Under the pieces are notes generated by a model. The model did not search any database and was not told where the DNA came from. It saw only the letters and a program-made list of their open reading frames with translations. A stretch of DNA of 64,000 nt from an uncultured Clostridia bacterium (GTDB lineage Bacteria; Bacillota; Clostridia; Oscillospirales; Acutalibacteraceae), in contig CANRIZ010000002.1 in the NCBI GenBank assembly GCA_947630835.1, positions 48,308 through 112,307 on the forward strand. Direction: 5' to 3'. Position numbers and translations under genes: made by a program. Of the stretch, positions 33,194 to 41,686 are shown piece by piece; within the stretch, counting starts at the first letter, position 1; each line of letters opens with the position of its first letter.

Positions 33194-34258
33194 ATGAAAA
33201 AAATTTCATCGCTTGCGGAAAATGCAATTCTCGCAAAATCCAGAGCTATGACCTGCGATATTCTTACTGCCGAGGATTACTCCGCCCTTATAAATTGCCG
33301 CAATCTTCCCGAGGTCGTAGGCTATCTTAAAAACAGAACCGTGTATTCAAACGCTATATCCTCGGCTTCAAGCGTAGGGCTTTACCGTTCAAGAACAGAG
33401 GCCGACATACGCAAGTTCAATCTTGAAAGAATAGCTGACCTTGCGTCTTTTGAAAACGCAATAGGACAAAAAATGCACGAAGTTATTTTTTTGAGCTATG
33501 ACGTAAGCCTTATTTTAAACTGCGCCAATCATCTTGATACGAACAGCGTATCGGATTTTTCGCTTTTCACGCCGAAAGCGTATTTTAAAAATTCACTGCT
33601 CGACCCCGCCGCTCTCGAAAGTGCGGAAAGCTTCGACGAATTTTACAATGCGCTTGCCGGTACCCGTTACCAAAAGCCGCTTGATATTTTCAAAAACGGC
33701 AATGCGGTTTTCACCATAAGCTCGTTGGAAAACGCGCTGTACCGGTATCTTTGCAGCGAAACGAAGCGTATAATTAAAGAAAACTTTGACGGGAAAGACG
33801 AAAAAAAGCTGCTCGATGTTTTTAAAATGAACTATGATTTCAAAATGATTGAAAGCATCTACAGAATGAAAAAATATTTCCCCAACGAGGCGCTTGATTT
33901 TTCAAATATTTTTTACACGGGTCTTTCCGCGTTCACTCCCAAGCAAACCCTGAGCCTTATAAACTCGAAAAACTCCGAGGAATTTTTCAAGCTTTTGAAA
34001 AGCTCCGAATACGGAAAGCTCTTTGACGAACAGAACAAGGACAGGATTGAAATTTTCACCCAAACCGCCTTGTTTAAGGAAAACCAAAAGAATTTAAGGT
34101 TTTCGGTTATTCCCGAAGTGGTAATGTTCTCATTTATCGGTCTTTTGGAAAACGAAACCCGAAACCTTATTCACATAATAGAGGGCGCTCGCTATGAGCT
34201 TGCGCCGGAAGAAACAGCGCAATTTCTTATTTACGACAACTTAACGAAAGGAGAATAA
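33194..34258 (+). CDS. ntpC: V/A-type ATPase subunit C (central stalk connector, d-like)
   Basis: The 354-residue soluble subunit links the rotor shaft to the K ring. The N-terminal ENAILAKSRAMTCDILT and LINCRNLPEVVGYLK blocks are family hallmarks, as are the three helical repeats with LENALYRYLC and YDFKMIESIYRMKKYFPNE. AAAGGAG precedes the ATG. It ends two bases before the subunit I start. Subunit C comes before I here, whereas in many Firmicutes operons it follows E. Confidence 0.9.
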   Translation: MKKISSLAENAILAKSRAMTCDILTAEDYSALINCRNLPEVVGYLKNRTVYSNAISSASSVGLYRSRTEADIRKFNLERIADLASFENAIGQKMHEVIFLSYDVSLILNCANHLDTNSVSDFSLFTPKAYFKNSLLDPAALESAESFDEFYNALAGTRYQKPLDIFKNGNAVFTISSLENALYRYLCSETKRIIKENFDGKDEKKLLDVFKMNYDFKMIESIYRMKKYFPNEALDFSNIFYTGLSAFTPKQTLSLINSKNSEEFFKLLKSSEYGKLFDEQNKDRIEIFTQTALFKENQKNLRFSVIPEVVMFSFIGLLENETRNLIHIIEGARYELAPEETAQFLIYDNLTKGE

Positions 34259-34259
34259 A

Positions 34260-36197
34260 ATGGCGACTGAAAAAATGAACCCCGTTAAAATCAGCGGACC
34301 TGTTGACAAAATTTCCGAAGTCAGCGGAAAGATATACGAAAGCGAATGCTTCCACCCCGAATCCGCCATAAAGCTTGTTTCGTCGGAAATGGGATTAATC
34401 CCCTTTACGGATGAGAACCCGTATTCCACCGACCTTACCGAGCTTACGGAGCTTGCAAAAAGCGCCGAATTTGAGCTTGAGCTTTTAAATCTTACCGAGC
34501 AGGCGGAATTTGACAGCGACGACATTGATTATATCAAAGCCGTTAAAAGCAAAACGGACAGCTTCAAAGAACGTATATCCTCCCTCAACGAGCAGAAAAG
34601 CGTATGCGAAGCGGGAATTTTAAGCTTTGAGCATTTCAAGGGACTCGACGTTAATCTTGAGGATATTTCCGAATGTAAATTCATTAAAGTTCGTTTCGGT
34701 CATATGCCCAAGGAGAGCTACAAGCGGCTTAATATGGTTTACGGGGACAATCCCTATATCATCTTCCATATTTGCTCGGAAGACGAAACCGATTATTGGG
34801 GAGCTTATTTTGCGCCCGTTGACAGGGTTGAAGAAATCGACGAGATTTTCGCTTTCCTTTATTTTGAACCGATTGTCGTACCCGGCGCCTGGGGAACTCC
34901 CGACGAGGTTATAGGGGAATTTAAAAACAACATCGGCATAATAAATTCCCAGCTTAACGACGCATTCCGCGAAATGACGGATTTTCTCAACAACGAAAAG
35001 GAACATATTAATTTTATTTATTCTTCTCTCGTTTATTTAAGCTCCATGTACGAGCTTCGCTCCTACGCCCTGCACAACGAAAAGGTATTCGTCTTTATGG
35101 GTTTTGTACCTCAAAAGAGCATAAAACAATTTAAAGACTCGCTTTTGAAAATCGACGGCGTAAGCGTTGAGGACAAGATAAGCACAAAGGACGAAAACAT
35201 AGTAATACCCGTAAAGTATAAGGAAAGAAAGGGCTTGTCCAAATTCCTTATAGAGCCTTATAAATTCTATATTGATATGTACGGCACTCCTTCCTACGAC
35301 GACCTTGACATAACGGCTTTTGTCGCAATAACCTACACCGTGCTTTTCGGCATTATGTTCGGGGATCTGGGTCAGGGCTTTGTGCTTGCAGTTGCAGGCT
35401 TCCTTATGTGGAAGCTTAAAAAAATGGGGCTTGGCAAAATACTTATCCCCTGCGGTATTTCGTCAATGATTTTCGGCTTCGTTTTCGGAAGCGTATTCGG
35501 CTACGAAGACCTGCTTGACCCCGTTTACGAAAAGCTCGGTTGGCAGGGTAAGCCGATTTCTGTTATGGACAGCATAAACACGGTTTTGCTTGTGGCGATA
35601 GGCATAGGCGTAGGGCTTATGGTCGTTGCGATGCTGCTCAACATTTTTGCCTGCGTCAAGCGAAGGCATTTCGGCGAGGCGCTGTTCAGCCAAAACGGCG
35701 TTGCGGGCTTGATTTTGTACATTTCGGGCGTAAATTTGGCTTCGGGCTTTATGGGCGGGCCTCAACCGATGCCCAATAAGCTTTCAATTATATTAATGGC
35801 TGTCTGCGCCGTGCTTCTGTTTATCAAAGAGATACCCATTGAGATTATGGACAGGCACGCAAAGTTTAAGCCGGACAGCATTTCGGACTTCGTACTTCAA
35901 AATATTTTTGAACTGCTCGAATATATACTTTCGTATTTGAGCAACACCGTTTCATTCCTCAGAGTCGGGGCGTTTGTTCTCGTTCACGCGGGTATGATGA
36001 TGGTGGTTTTCTCGCTGGCGGGCGAAAGCAAAAATATTTTTGTTGTTATACTCGGCAACGTTCTCGTTGTCGCACTTGAAGGACTTTTGACCGGTATTCA
36101 GGCGCTTCGTCTGGAATATTACGAAATGTTCTCAAGATTTTTCGACGGAAGCGGCGTTTCGTTTGCGCCGGTAAGCTTAAGAGCAAAAAAAGATTAA
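34260..36197 (+). CDS. ntpI: V/A-type ATPase subunit I (a subunit)
   Basis: The 645-residue ion-channel stator subunit has a cytoplasmic N-terminal half (1-350) with coiled-coil segments and a membrane half with about seven to eight segments. Key stretches are YTVLFGIMFGDLGQGFVLAV, then FGFVFGSVFGYEDLLDP and YLSNTVSFLRVGAFVLVHAGMM (containing the essential Arg, SFLRVGAF), ending near GLLTGIQALRLEYYEMFSRFF. Those sequences are diagnostic of the family. It provides the ion path next to the K ring and anchors the E/G stalks. AAAGGAGAAT precedes the ATG. Confidence 0.95.
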   Translation: MATEKMNPVKISGPVDKISEVSGKIYESECFHPESAIKLVSSEMGLIPFTDENPYSTDLTELTELAKSAEFELELLNLTEQAEFDSDDIDYIKAVKSKTDSFKERISSLNEQKSVCEAGILSFEHFKGLDVNLEDISECKFIKVRFGHMPKESYKRLNMVYGDNPYIIFHICSEDETDYWGAYFAPVDRVEEIDEIFAFLYFEPIVVPGAWGTPDEVIGEFKNNIGIINSQLNDAFREMTDFLNNEKEHINFIYSSLVYLSSMYELRSYALHNEKVFVFMGFVPQKSIKQFKDSLLKIDGVSVEDKISTKDENIVIPVKYKERKGLSKFLIEPYKFYIDMYGTPSYDDLDITAFVAITYTVLFGIMFGDLGQGFVLAVAGFLMWKLKKMGLGKILIPCGISSMIFGFVFGSVFGYEDLLDPVYEKLGWQGKPISVMDSINTVLLVAIGIGVGLMVVAMLLNIFACVKRRHFGEALFSQNGVAGLILYISGVNLASGFMGGPQPMPNKLSIILMAVCAVLLFIKEIPIEIMDRHAKFKPDSISDFVLQNIFELLEYILSYLSNTVSFLRVGAFVLVHAGMMMVVFSLAGESKNIFVVILGNVLVVALEGLLTGIQALRLEYYEMFSRFFDGSGVSFAPVSLRAKKD

Positions 36198-36216
36198 TTT
36201 TTTCGGAGGAATTAAA

Positions 36217-36612
36217 ATGAAACTCAATCAAAGAAAATTCAGCTTAAAAATTGCCGTATTTGCAGTAATTGCAATCTTGATGACGTTTATCTGCGTCAAC
36301 GCTTTCGCTGCCGGTTCGGGCGCTGACGCAAACGGAAACGGCGCCGAGGCTCAGGCTCAGCAGGAGCAGCAGGCGGAGGAAAAATCCGACGAAGGCGTTT
36401 CAAAGGGTATGGGCTTACTCGCCGCGGCAATAGTTACGTCACTTGCGGGTATAGGCGGCGGCATCGCCGTTGCGGCAGGCGCGCCTGCGGCTATTGCGGC
36501 TACTGCGGAAAATCCCAAGTCATTCGGTAAGTCAATCATATTCGTTGCCTTGGGCGAATCTATAGCTTTGTACGGCGTAGTTATTTCGATTCTTATACTT
36601 AATAAGATATAA
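36217..36612 (+). CDS. ntpK: V/A-type ATPase subunit K (c ring), single hairpin with signal-like N terminus
   Basis: The 131-residue subunit has an unusual N-terminal part: residues 1-31 look like a Sec signal peptide (KIAVFAVIAILMTFICVNAFA) and are followed by a Gly/Ala/Gln/Glu-rich linker to about 62. The rotor part is one hairpin only: MGLLAAAIVTSLAGIGGGIAV and SIIFVALGESIALYGVVISIL, with the ion-binding Glu at 114 (ALGESIALYG). Enterococcal NtpK has two hairpins in about 156 residues. A cleavable leader would leave an extracellular Gln/Glu-rich tail on each ring subunit. The binding-site sequence does not settle H+ versus Na+. Confidence 0.9.
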   Translation: MKLNQRKFSLKIAVFAVIAILMTFICVNAFAAGSGADANGNGAEAQAQQEQQAEEKSDEGVSKGMGLLAAAIVTSLAGIGGGIAVAAGAPAAIAATAENPKSFGKSIIFVALGESIALYGVVISILILNKI

Positions 36613-36616
36613 AATT

Positions 36617-36925
36617 ATGAAAATATTACTTATTACGGACCGTACCGACGCGGCTATAGGTCTGCGGCTTGCGGGAGCGGAAACGGCATTGGTCAGGAAT
36701 AAGGCGGACGCAGAGAAGGCGTTTGACCGCGCCTTAAACGATGAAAGCGTCGCTATACTTCTGATTACGTCGGAAATCGAAAAAATGTGCAAGGAAAAGG
36801 CGGACGCCGTCAGGCAGGCGGGCAGACCTTTGCTCTCGACCGTTCCCGATTCCGATAAGGCGAGCTCAATAAGCAGCGCAATAACCGATTATATCGCAAA
36901 CGCAATAGGAATAAAGCTTGACTAA
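36617..36925 (+). CDS. ntpG: V/A-type ATPase subunit F
   Basis: The 102-residue soluble protein is the small central-shaft subunit that binds subunit D. The start MKILLITDRTDAAIGLRLAG and the later IAILLITSEIEKM-like stretch (VAILLITSEIEKMCKEKA) are typical, as is the PLLSTVPDS loop. It lies four bases after subunit K and ahead of subunit E. No classical ribosome binding site is visible in the short spacer, so translation may be coupled to ntpK. Confidence 0.9.
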   Translation: MKILLITDRTDAAIGLRLAGAETALVRNKADAEKAFDRALNDESVAILLITSEIEKMCKEKADAVRQAGRPLLSTVPDSDKASSISSAITDYIANAIGIKLD

Positions 36926-36940
36926 ACGGAGGTGTAATTT

Positions 36941-37537
36941 TTGAGCACTTCAATCGACAGCGTTAAAGCGTTTACCGACGCAATCAAAAAAATGGCGGCG
37001 GACGAATGCGAAAAAATAAACAGGGAAACCCGGCAGATAAGAACCCAGCGCATACGCGCAGCGAGGGAAGATGCCGAGAACCGATATTCGGAATATGTAA
37101 ATTACGAGATAAAGAGAATACTTCGCGAAAAAAACAAGGAGATTTCTCTTGCCGAGGAGGCGTCCAGAAAGAACCTTGCAGGTCTTAGGAAAGAGCTTAC
37201 CGACAAGGTCTTTTCAAAGGTGACGGAGGATTTGGCGGAATTTACGAAAACGCAGGATTATCGCCGCCTGCTTATAGACTGCGCAGGGGAAATTTACGGT
37301 GAAATTTCGGAAAACGACGATATAGAATTTTTTGTTCGTAAAGAGGATATGGCGTTCAAAGACGAGCTTTGCGGCGCGATAAACAAAGACGTTCGTCTTT
37401 CATGTGCGGACGATATTAAAATCGGCGGTATAAAAGCGATAAACCATACCACCGGCTGCCTTTACGACAACAGCTTCGATATTAAATTAGAGGAGCAGAG
37501 AACCCGTTTTATTGAAAATTCGGGACTTAAAATATAG
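36941..37537 (+). CDS. ntpE: V/A-type ATPase subunit E (peripheral stalk)
   Basis: The 198-residue protein starts at TTG with an excellent ribosome binding site (CGGAGGTG). The N-terminal 100 residues form a charged coiled coil (RQIRTQRIRAAREDAENRY). The C-terminal domain (LIDCAGEIYGEISENDDIEF, GGIKAINHTTGCLYDNSFDI) matches the family globular head that contacts A and B. With subunit G it forms the outer stalk. Confidence 0.88.
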   Translation: MSTSIDSVKAFTDAIKKMAADECEKINRETRQIRTQRIRAAREDAENRYSEYVNYEIKRILREKNKEISLAEEASRKNLAGLRKELTDKVFSKVTEDLAEFTKTQDYRRLLIDCAGEIYGEISENDDIEFFVRKEDMAFKDELCGAINKDVRLSCADDIKIGGIKAINHTTGCLYDNSFDIKLEEQRTRFIENSGLKI

Positions 37538-37548
37538 GGGGTTTTGTT

Positions 37549-39303
37549 ATGCGGGAAAATTTAATATTCGGCATTAACGGCCCTGTTGTAACGGTTAAGG
37601 GCCATACGGATTTGAGCATGATGGAAACCGTCTATGTCGGGAACGCAAAGCTCATAGGCGAGGTAATCAAGGTCAATTCGGACTCGACTACCATACAGGT
37701 TTACGAGGAAACCGCAGGCTTGAAGCCGGGCGAACCCGTAATTTCAACGGGCTCCGCGCTGAGCGTTACCCTGGGACCGGGCATTATAGGCAATATCTTT
37801 GACGGCATTGAGCGCCCGCTTCCCGAAATTGAAAAGAAATTCGGCGCTTTCATAGGCAGGGGCGCGGATTTCAGCGCAATAGACGCCGAAAAGAAATACA
37901 GCGTTACCGTTACCGTAAAGCCCGGCGACAGATTAAAGGGCGGGGATATTTTTGCGACCTGCCCCGAAAGCTCCGCAATCGTTCACAAGGCGATGGTAAG
38001 TCCGTATTTAAGCGGAGAGGTAATCGAAACCGCGGAAAACGGCGAATATACGGTAAACGACGTTATAATTAAACTGAAAAAGGACAACGGGGAAATCGAG
38101 GAGCTTACGCTTTCGCAGAAATGGCCCATAAGAACTCCCCGCCCAATCGGCAAAAGACTTCCGGCGACCAAGCCGCTTATCACGGGGCAAAGGGTAATAG
38201 ATTCCGTTTTCCCCATAGCAAAAGGCGGCGCGGCGGCAATCCCGGGAGGCTTCGGAACGGGAAAAACTATGACGCAGCATCAGCTTGCAAAATGGTGCGA
38301 CGCCGATATTATAATTTACGTCGGCTGCGGCGAAAGAGGAAACGAAATGACGCAGGTTCTTTCGGAATTTTCCGAAATTACCGACCCCAAGAGCGGCAAG
38401 CCGCTTTTGGACAGAACCGTGCTTATCGCAAACACCTCGAATATGCCCGTTGCTGCCCGTGAGGCTTCGATTTACACGGGCATAACGCTTGCGGAATATT
38501 ACAGGGATATGGGTTACCATACAGCTCTTATGGCGGACTCCACCTCCCGCTGGGCGGAGGCGTTGAGGGAAATTTCGGGCAGGCTCGAAGAAATGCCGGC
38601 GGACGAGGGCTTCCCGGCATATCTCCCCTCCCGTCTTTCGGAATTTTACGAGCGTTCGGGCTATGTTGAAAACCTTAACGGCACGGAGGGCTCTATTTCG
38701 CTTATAGGCGCGGTTTCTCCGCAGGGTTCGGATTTTTCGGAGCCCGTTACGCAAAATACAAAAAGATATACCCGCTGTTTCTGGGCGCTCGATAAATCGC
38801 TTGCATACGCAAGGCATTACCCGGCGATTAACTGGACGCTTTCCTACAGCGAATACACAAACGACCTTTCAAACTGGTACAGGGACAATATTTCACCTAT
38901 GTTTATGACTTACAGAGATGAAATTTGTTCGTTGCTGCTTGAAGAAAATTCGCTTATGGAAATTGTTAAGCTCATAGGCTCGGACGTACTTCCCGACGAC
39001 CAAAAGCTGATAATTGAAATTGCAAGGGTAATACGGGTAGGCTTTTTACAGCAAAACGCTTTCCACAAGGACGACACCTTTGTTCCGCTTGAAAAGCAAT
39101 TTAAAATGATGGAGGTTATGCTTCATCTTTACCACCGCGCAAAAACGGTTATCGAAAGGCAGATACCCATTTCAAAGATTACGGCAACCGGACTTTTCGA
39201 CAAGCTTATTCAGATAAAATACGATATTCCCAACGACAAGCTTCAAATGTTCGACCTCTATATGCAGGAAATCGACGAACAGCTTGATAAAATTTTAAAG
39301 TAA
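37549..39303 (+). CDS. ntpA: V/A-type ATPase catalytic subunit A
   Basis: The 584-residue catalytic subunit carries the nucleotide site. It has the N-terminal beta barrel (INGPVVTVKGHTDLSMMETVYVG), the A-specific bulge region, P-loop GGFGTGKTMTQHQLAKW, then YVGCGERGNEMTQVL with the catalytic Glu, and SNMPVAAREASIYTGITLAEYYRDMGY, which define the family. The helical C-terminal domain ends near MFDLYMQEIDEQL. The longest minus-strand ORF over it (38008-38817, 269 residues) is a shadow. Confidence 0.98.
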   Translation: MRENLIFGINGPVVTVKGHTDLSMMETVYVGNAKLIGEVIKVNSDSTTIQVYEETAGLKPGEPVISTGSALSVTLGPGIIGNIFDGIERPLPEIEKKFGAFIGRGADFSAIDAEKKYSVTVTVKPGDRLKGGDIFATCPESSAIVHKAMVSPYLSGEVIETAENGEYTVNDVIIKLKKDNGEIEELTLSQKWPIRTPRPIGKRLPATKPLITGQRVIDSVFPIAKGGAAAIPGGFGTGKTMTQHQLAKWCDADIIIYVGCGERGNEMTQVLSEFSEITDPKSGKPLLDRTVLIANTSNMPVAAREASIYTGITLAEYYRDMGYHTALMADSTSRWAEALREISGRLEEMPADEGFPAYLPSRLSEFYERSGYVENLNGTEGSISLIGAVSPQGSDFSEPVTQNTKRYTRCFWALDKSLAYARHYPAINWTLSYSEYTNDLSNWYRDNISPMFMTYRDEICSLLLEENSLMEIVKLIGSDVLPDDQKLIIEIARVIRVGFLQQNAFHKDDTFVPLEKQFKMMEVMLHLYHRAKTVIERQIPISKITATGLFDKLIQIKYDIPNDKLQMFDLYMQEIDEQLDKILK

Positions 39304-39318
39304 GGCAGGTGGGCTTTT

Positions 39319-40698
39319 TTGGTTATTAAACATTTAAAACTTGATGAAATCAACGGCTCGCTTGTGAGTATAGACCATGTAAAAAACGCTTCCAACGAGG
39401 AAATAGTTACGCTTGAACTCGGCGACGGCTCCCAAAGGATGGGAAGAATAGTAAAAATCGACGGCGACAGGGTAAGTATTCAGGTTTTTGAAGGCACAAG
39501 AGGGCTTTCCATGACGAACGTAACCGCCTCGCTCTCGGGCGAAGCTATGAAAATCCCGCTTTCCCCCGAAATTTTGGGCAGAACATTCGACGGCCTTTTC
39601 AGACCTATAGACGGGCTTGGCGAAATTTACCCCGACGAAAGACGTGAGGTAAACGGCTCGCCCATAAATCCCGTATCGAGAGAATATCCCAAAAACTTTA
39701 TACAGACGGGCATTTCCTCCATTGACGCCCTTGCAACGCTTATCAGAGGGCAAAAGCTGCCCATATTTTCCGGCTCGGGTATGAAGCATAACGAGCTTGC
39801 CGTTCAGCTTGTTAAGCAATCCGCCATTTCGGACGGCAAGGATTTTGCAATAGTTTTTGCCGCTATGGGCGTTAAAAACGACGTAGCCATGTATTTCAGA
39901 AATTCCTTTGAAGAGGCAAACGTTATGGACAGGGTTGTTATGCTCTTAAACCTTGCCAACGACCCGATTGTTGAAAGAATTATGACCCCCAAGTGCGCGC
40001 TTACAGTTGCGGAATACCTTGCTTTTACGCTTCATAAGCACATACTTGTAATTATGACGGATATGACCTCGTATTGCGAGGCTTTGAGGGAATTTTCAAG
40101 CTCTAAGGGTGAAATTCCGGGCAGAAAGGGCTTCCCTGGCTACCTTTATTCCGACCTTGCCTCCATATATGAGAGGGCGGGTATGATTTCCGGCGTGGAG
40201 GGTTCTGTAACGCAAATACCCATATTAACCATGCCAAACGACGATATTACTCACCCCGTACCCGACCTTACGGGTTATATCACCGAAGGTCAGATAGTGC
40301 TTGACAGGGGGCTTGATTATAAAGGCGTTTACCCGCCGGTAAGCGTTCTTCCGTCGCTTTCCCGTCTTATGAAGGACGGCATAGGCGAGGGCTTTACGAG
40401 GGAGGACCATCAAACGCTTGCAAACCAGTTGCTTGCAACCTACGCCAAGGTGCAGGACGCAAAGGCTCTTGCCTCCGTTATAGGCGAGGACGAGTTGAGC
40501 CGCGAGGATAAGCTCCTGCTTGCTTTCGGCAACGAATTCGAGGCTAAATTCCTGACTCAGGGTTCGGACGAAAACAGAACGATTGACGAAACGCTTGATT
40601 TGGGCTGGAAGCTTCTCTCCGCTTTACCGAGAAATATGCTTGACCGTGTTGACGACAAGACGATAGAAAAATATTACCGCGCGAATACCGCCGAGTAA
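39319..40698 (+). CDS. ntpB: V/A-type ATPase subunit B
   Basis: The 459-residue non-catalytic subunit starts at TTG after AGGCAGGTGGG. It has [20 protein letters not shown], then [19 protein letters not shown] in place of a Walker [48 protein letters not shown] and [43 protein letters not shown]. These are classic for the subunit. It alternates with A in the hexameric head. Confidence 0.98.
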   Translation: MVIKHLKLDEINGSLVSIDHVKNASNEEIVTLELGDGSQRMGRIVKIDGDRVSIQVFEGTRGLSMTNVTASLSGEAMKIPLSPEILGRTFDGLFRPIDGLGEIYPDERREVNGSPINPVSREYPKNFIQTGISSIDALATLIRGQKLPIFSGSGMKHNELAVQLVKQSAISDGKDFAIVFAAMGVKNDVAMYFRNSFEEANVMDRVVMLLNLANDPIVERIMTPKCALTVAEYLAFTLHKHILVIMTDMTSYCEALREFSSSKGEIPGRKGFPGYLYSDLASIYERAGMISGVEGSVTQIPILTMPNDDITHPVPDLTGYITEGQIVLDRGLDYKGVYPPVSVLPSLSRLMKDGIGEGFTREDHQTLANQLLATYAKVQDAKALASVIGEDELSREDKLLLAFGNEFEAKFLTQGSDENRTIDETLDLGWKLLSALPRNMLDRVDDKTIEKYYRANTAE

Positions 40699-40716
40699 TT
40701 TTCAGGAGCGTGTAAA

Positions 40717-41334
40717 ATGGCGAACGCAGTACCGACAAAGGCCAATCTTATGGCTACGCAAAAATCTCTGGCGCTGGCTCAGCTCGGCTATGAGCTGATG
40801 GACAGGAAGAGAAACATACTTGTGCGCGAGATGATGGCGCTTATCGACGAGGCAAAGGAAGTTGAGGAAAACATCAACGCCGTTTACGAAAAAGCGTACA
40901 AATCGCTTCAAAAAGCGAATATAACGCTGGGCGTTTGCTCCGATTATGCGCGCTGCGTACCGATTGACAACAGCGTTGAGCTTGATTTTAAGAGCGTTAT
41001 GGGCGTTGAAATTCCGGTAATAAGCGCGGGCGAAACCGTATTTAAAAATTACTACGGCTTTAACGGCACAAATTCTTATCTTGACGAGGCATATTTTAAT
41101 TTTAACGAGGCAAAAAAGATGACCGTAAAGCTTGCCGAAACGCAAACGGCGATTTTCAGGCTTGCGGACGCCGTCAAGAAAACACAAAAAAGGGCGAACG
41201 CGCTAAACAACATTATGATTCCCCGCTTTACGCAAACCGTTAAAAGCATTTCCGAGGCTCTTGACGAAAAAGAGAGAGAGGATTTCACCCGTCTCAAGGT
41301 CGTTAAACGCTATAAAGAGAAAAAGGAACAATAA
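40717..41334 (+). CDS. ntpD: V/A-type ATPase subunit D (central rotor shaft)
   Basis: The 205-residue coiled-coil rotor subunit starts MANAVPTKANLMATQKSLALAQLGYELMDRKRNIL, which matches the family's N-terminal helix (PTKxxL...LA..G..LLKxKRD). The C-terminal helix has RANALNNIMIPRFTQTVKSI, the matching helical hairpin partner. It is the last gene of the operon. The terminator hairpin at 41353-41382 follows. Confidence 0.94.
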   Translation: MANAVPTKANLMATQKSLALAQLGYELMDRKRNILVREMMALIDEAKEVEENINAVYEKAYKSLQKANITLGVCSDYARCVPIDNSVELDFKSVMGVEIPVISAGETVFKNYYGFNGTNSYLDEAYFNFNEAKKMTVKLAETQTAIFRLADAVKKTQKRANALNNIMIPRFTQTVKSISEALDEKEREDFTRLKVVKRYKEKKEQ

Positions 41335-41352
41335 ATTTTTGCAAAAAAGGCT

Positions 41353-41382
41353 GCCCGATATTCGTTTTTTCGGATATCGGGC
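41353..41382 (+). terminator. Intrinsic terminator after the V/A-ATPase operon
   Basis: GCCCGATAT / ATATCGGGC with a 12-base loop, identical to the hairpin at 22357-22386. It is followed by GGTTGTAATTT. Confidence 0.7.
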
Positions 41383-41495
41383 GGTTGTAATTTGTTGCGA
41401 TAAGTAACAAATTCGACTTAAAATTTGTAAATAAGCCCAAAAAGCGGAAATCGAATGAAAAATTTTTTCCTTGATTCTACGCGGTTTTCGGGGGT

Positions 41496-41532
41496 GCTAC
41501 AGGTTGTAGCGGAAAATTAAATAACTTGTAGC
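41496..41532 (+). promoter_or_regulatory. Operator-like repeats upstream of the second LRR-dockerin gene
   Basis: GCTAC AGG TTGTAGC inverted repeat and a second TTGTAGC 22 bases on, ending just before the -35 element, as in copy A. Confidence 0.5.
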
Positions 41533-41535
41533 AGA

Positions 41536-41564
41536 TTGTTTTTTTATTTTAAATTTTATATAAT
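41536..41564 (+). promoter_or_regulatory. Promoter of the second LRR-dockerin gene
   Basis: TTGTTT (41536-41541), 17-base spacer, TATAAT (41559-41564). Confidence 0.7.
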
Positions 41565-41686
41565 ATTGTAAATTAAGATTACGGGGGTAAGTTTTGTATT
41601 TTGCAAGGTCGAAGCTTTACCGAGGAAAATCAAAAATTTACCGAAGCAATCTTAAAATAAAAAACAATCTGAAACGAGGATGCGTT

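Larger units (their letters stand above)
41351..41686 (+). repeat. Duplicated leader/promoter region, copy B
   Basis: About 335 bases without a gene, strongly similar to 22355-22684. It has the same hairpin, palindrome (41394-41408), TTGTAGC operator block, promoter and leader. Confidence 0.9.

Noticed and set aside
38008-38817. 269-residue minus-strand ORF over subunit A
   Set aside because: Arg-rich, no recognisable domain, wholly inside ntpA, which is certain. Shadow ORF.
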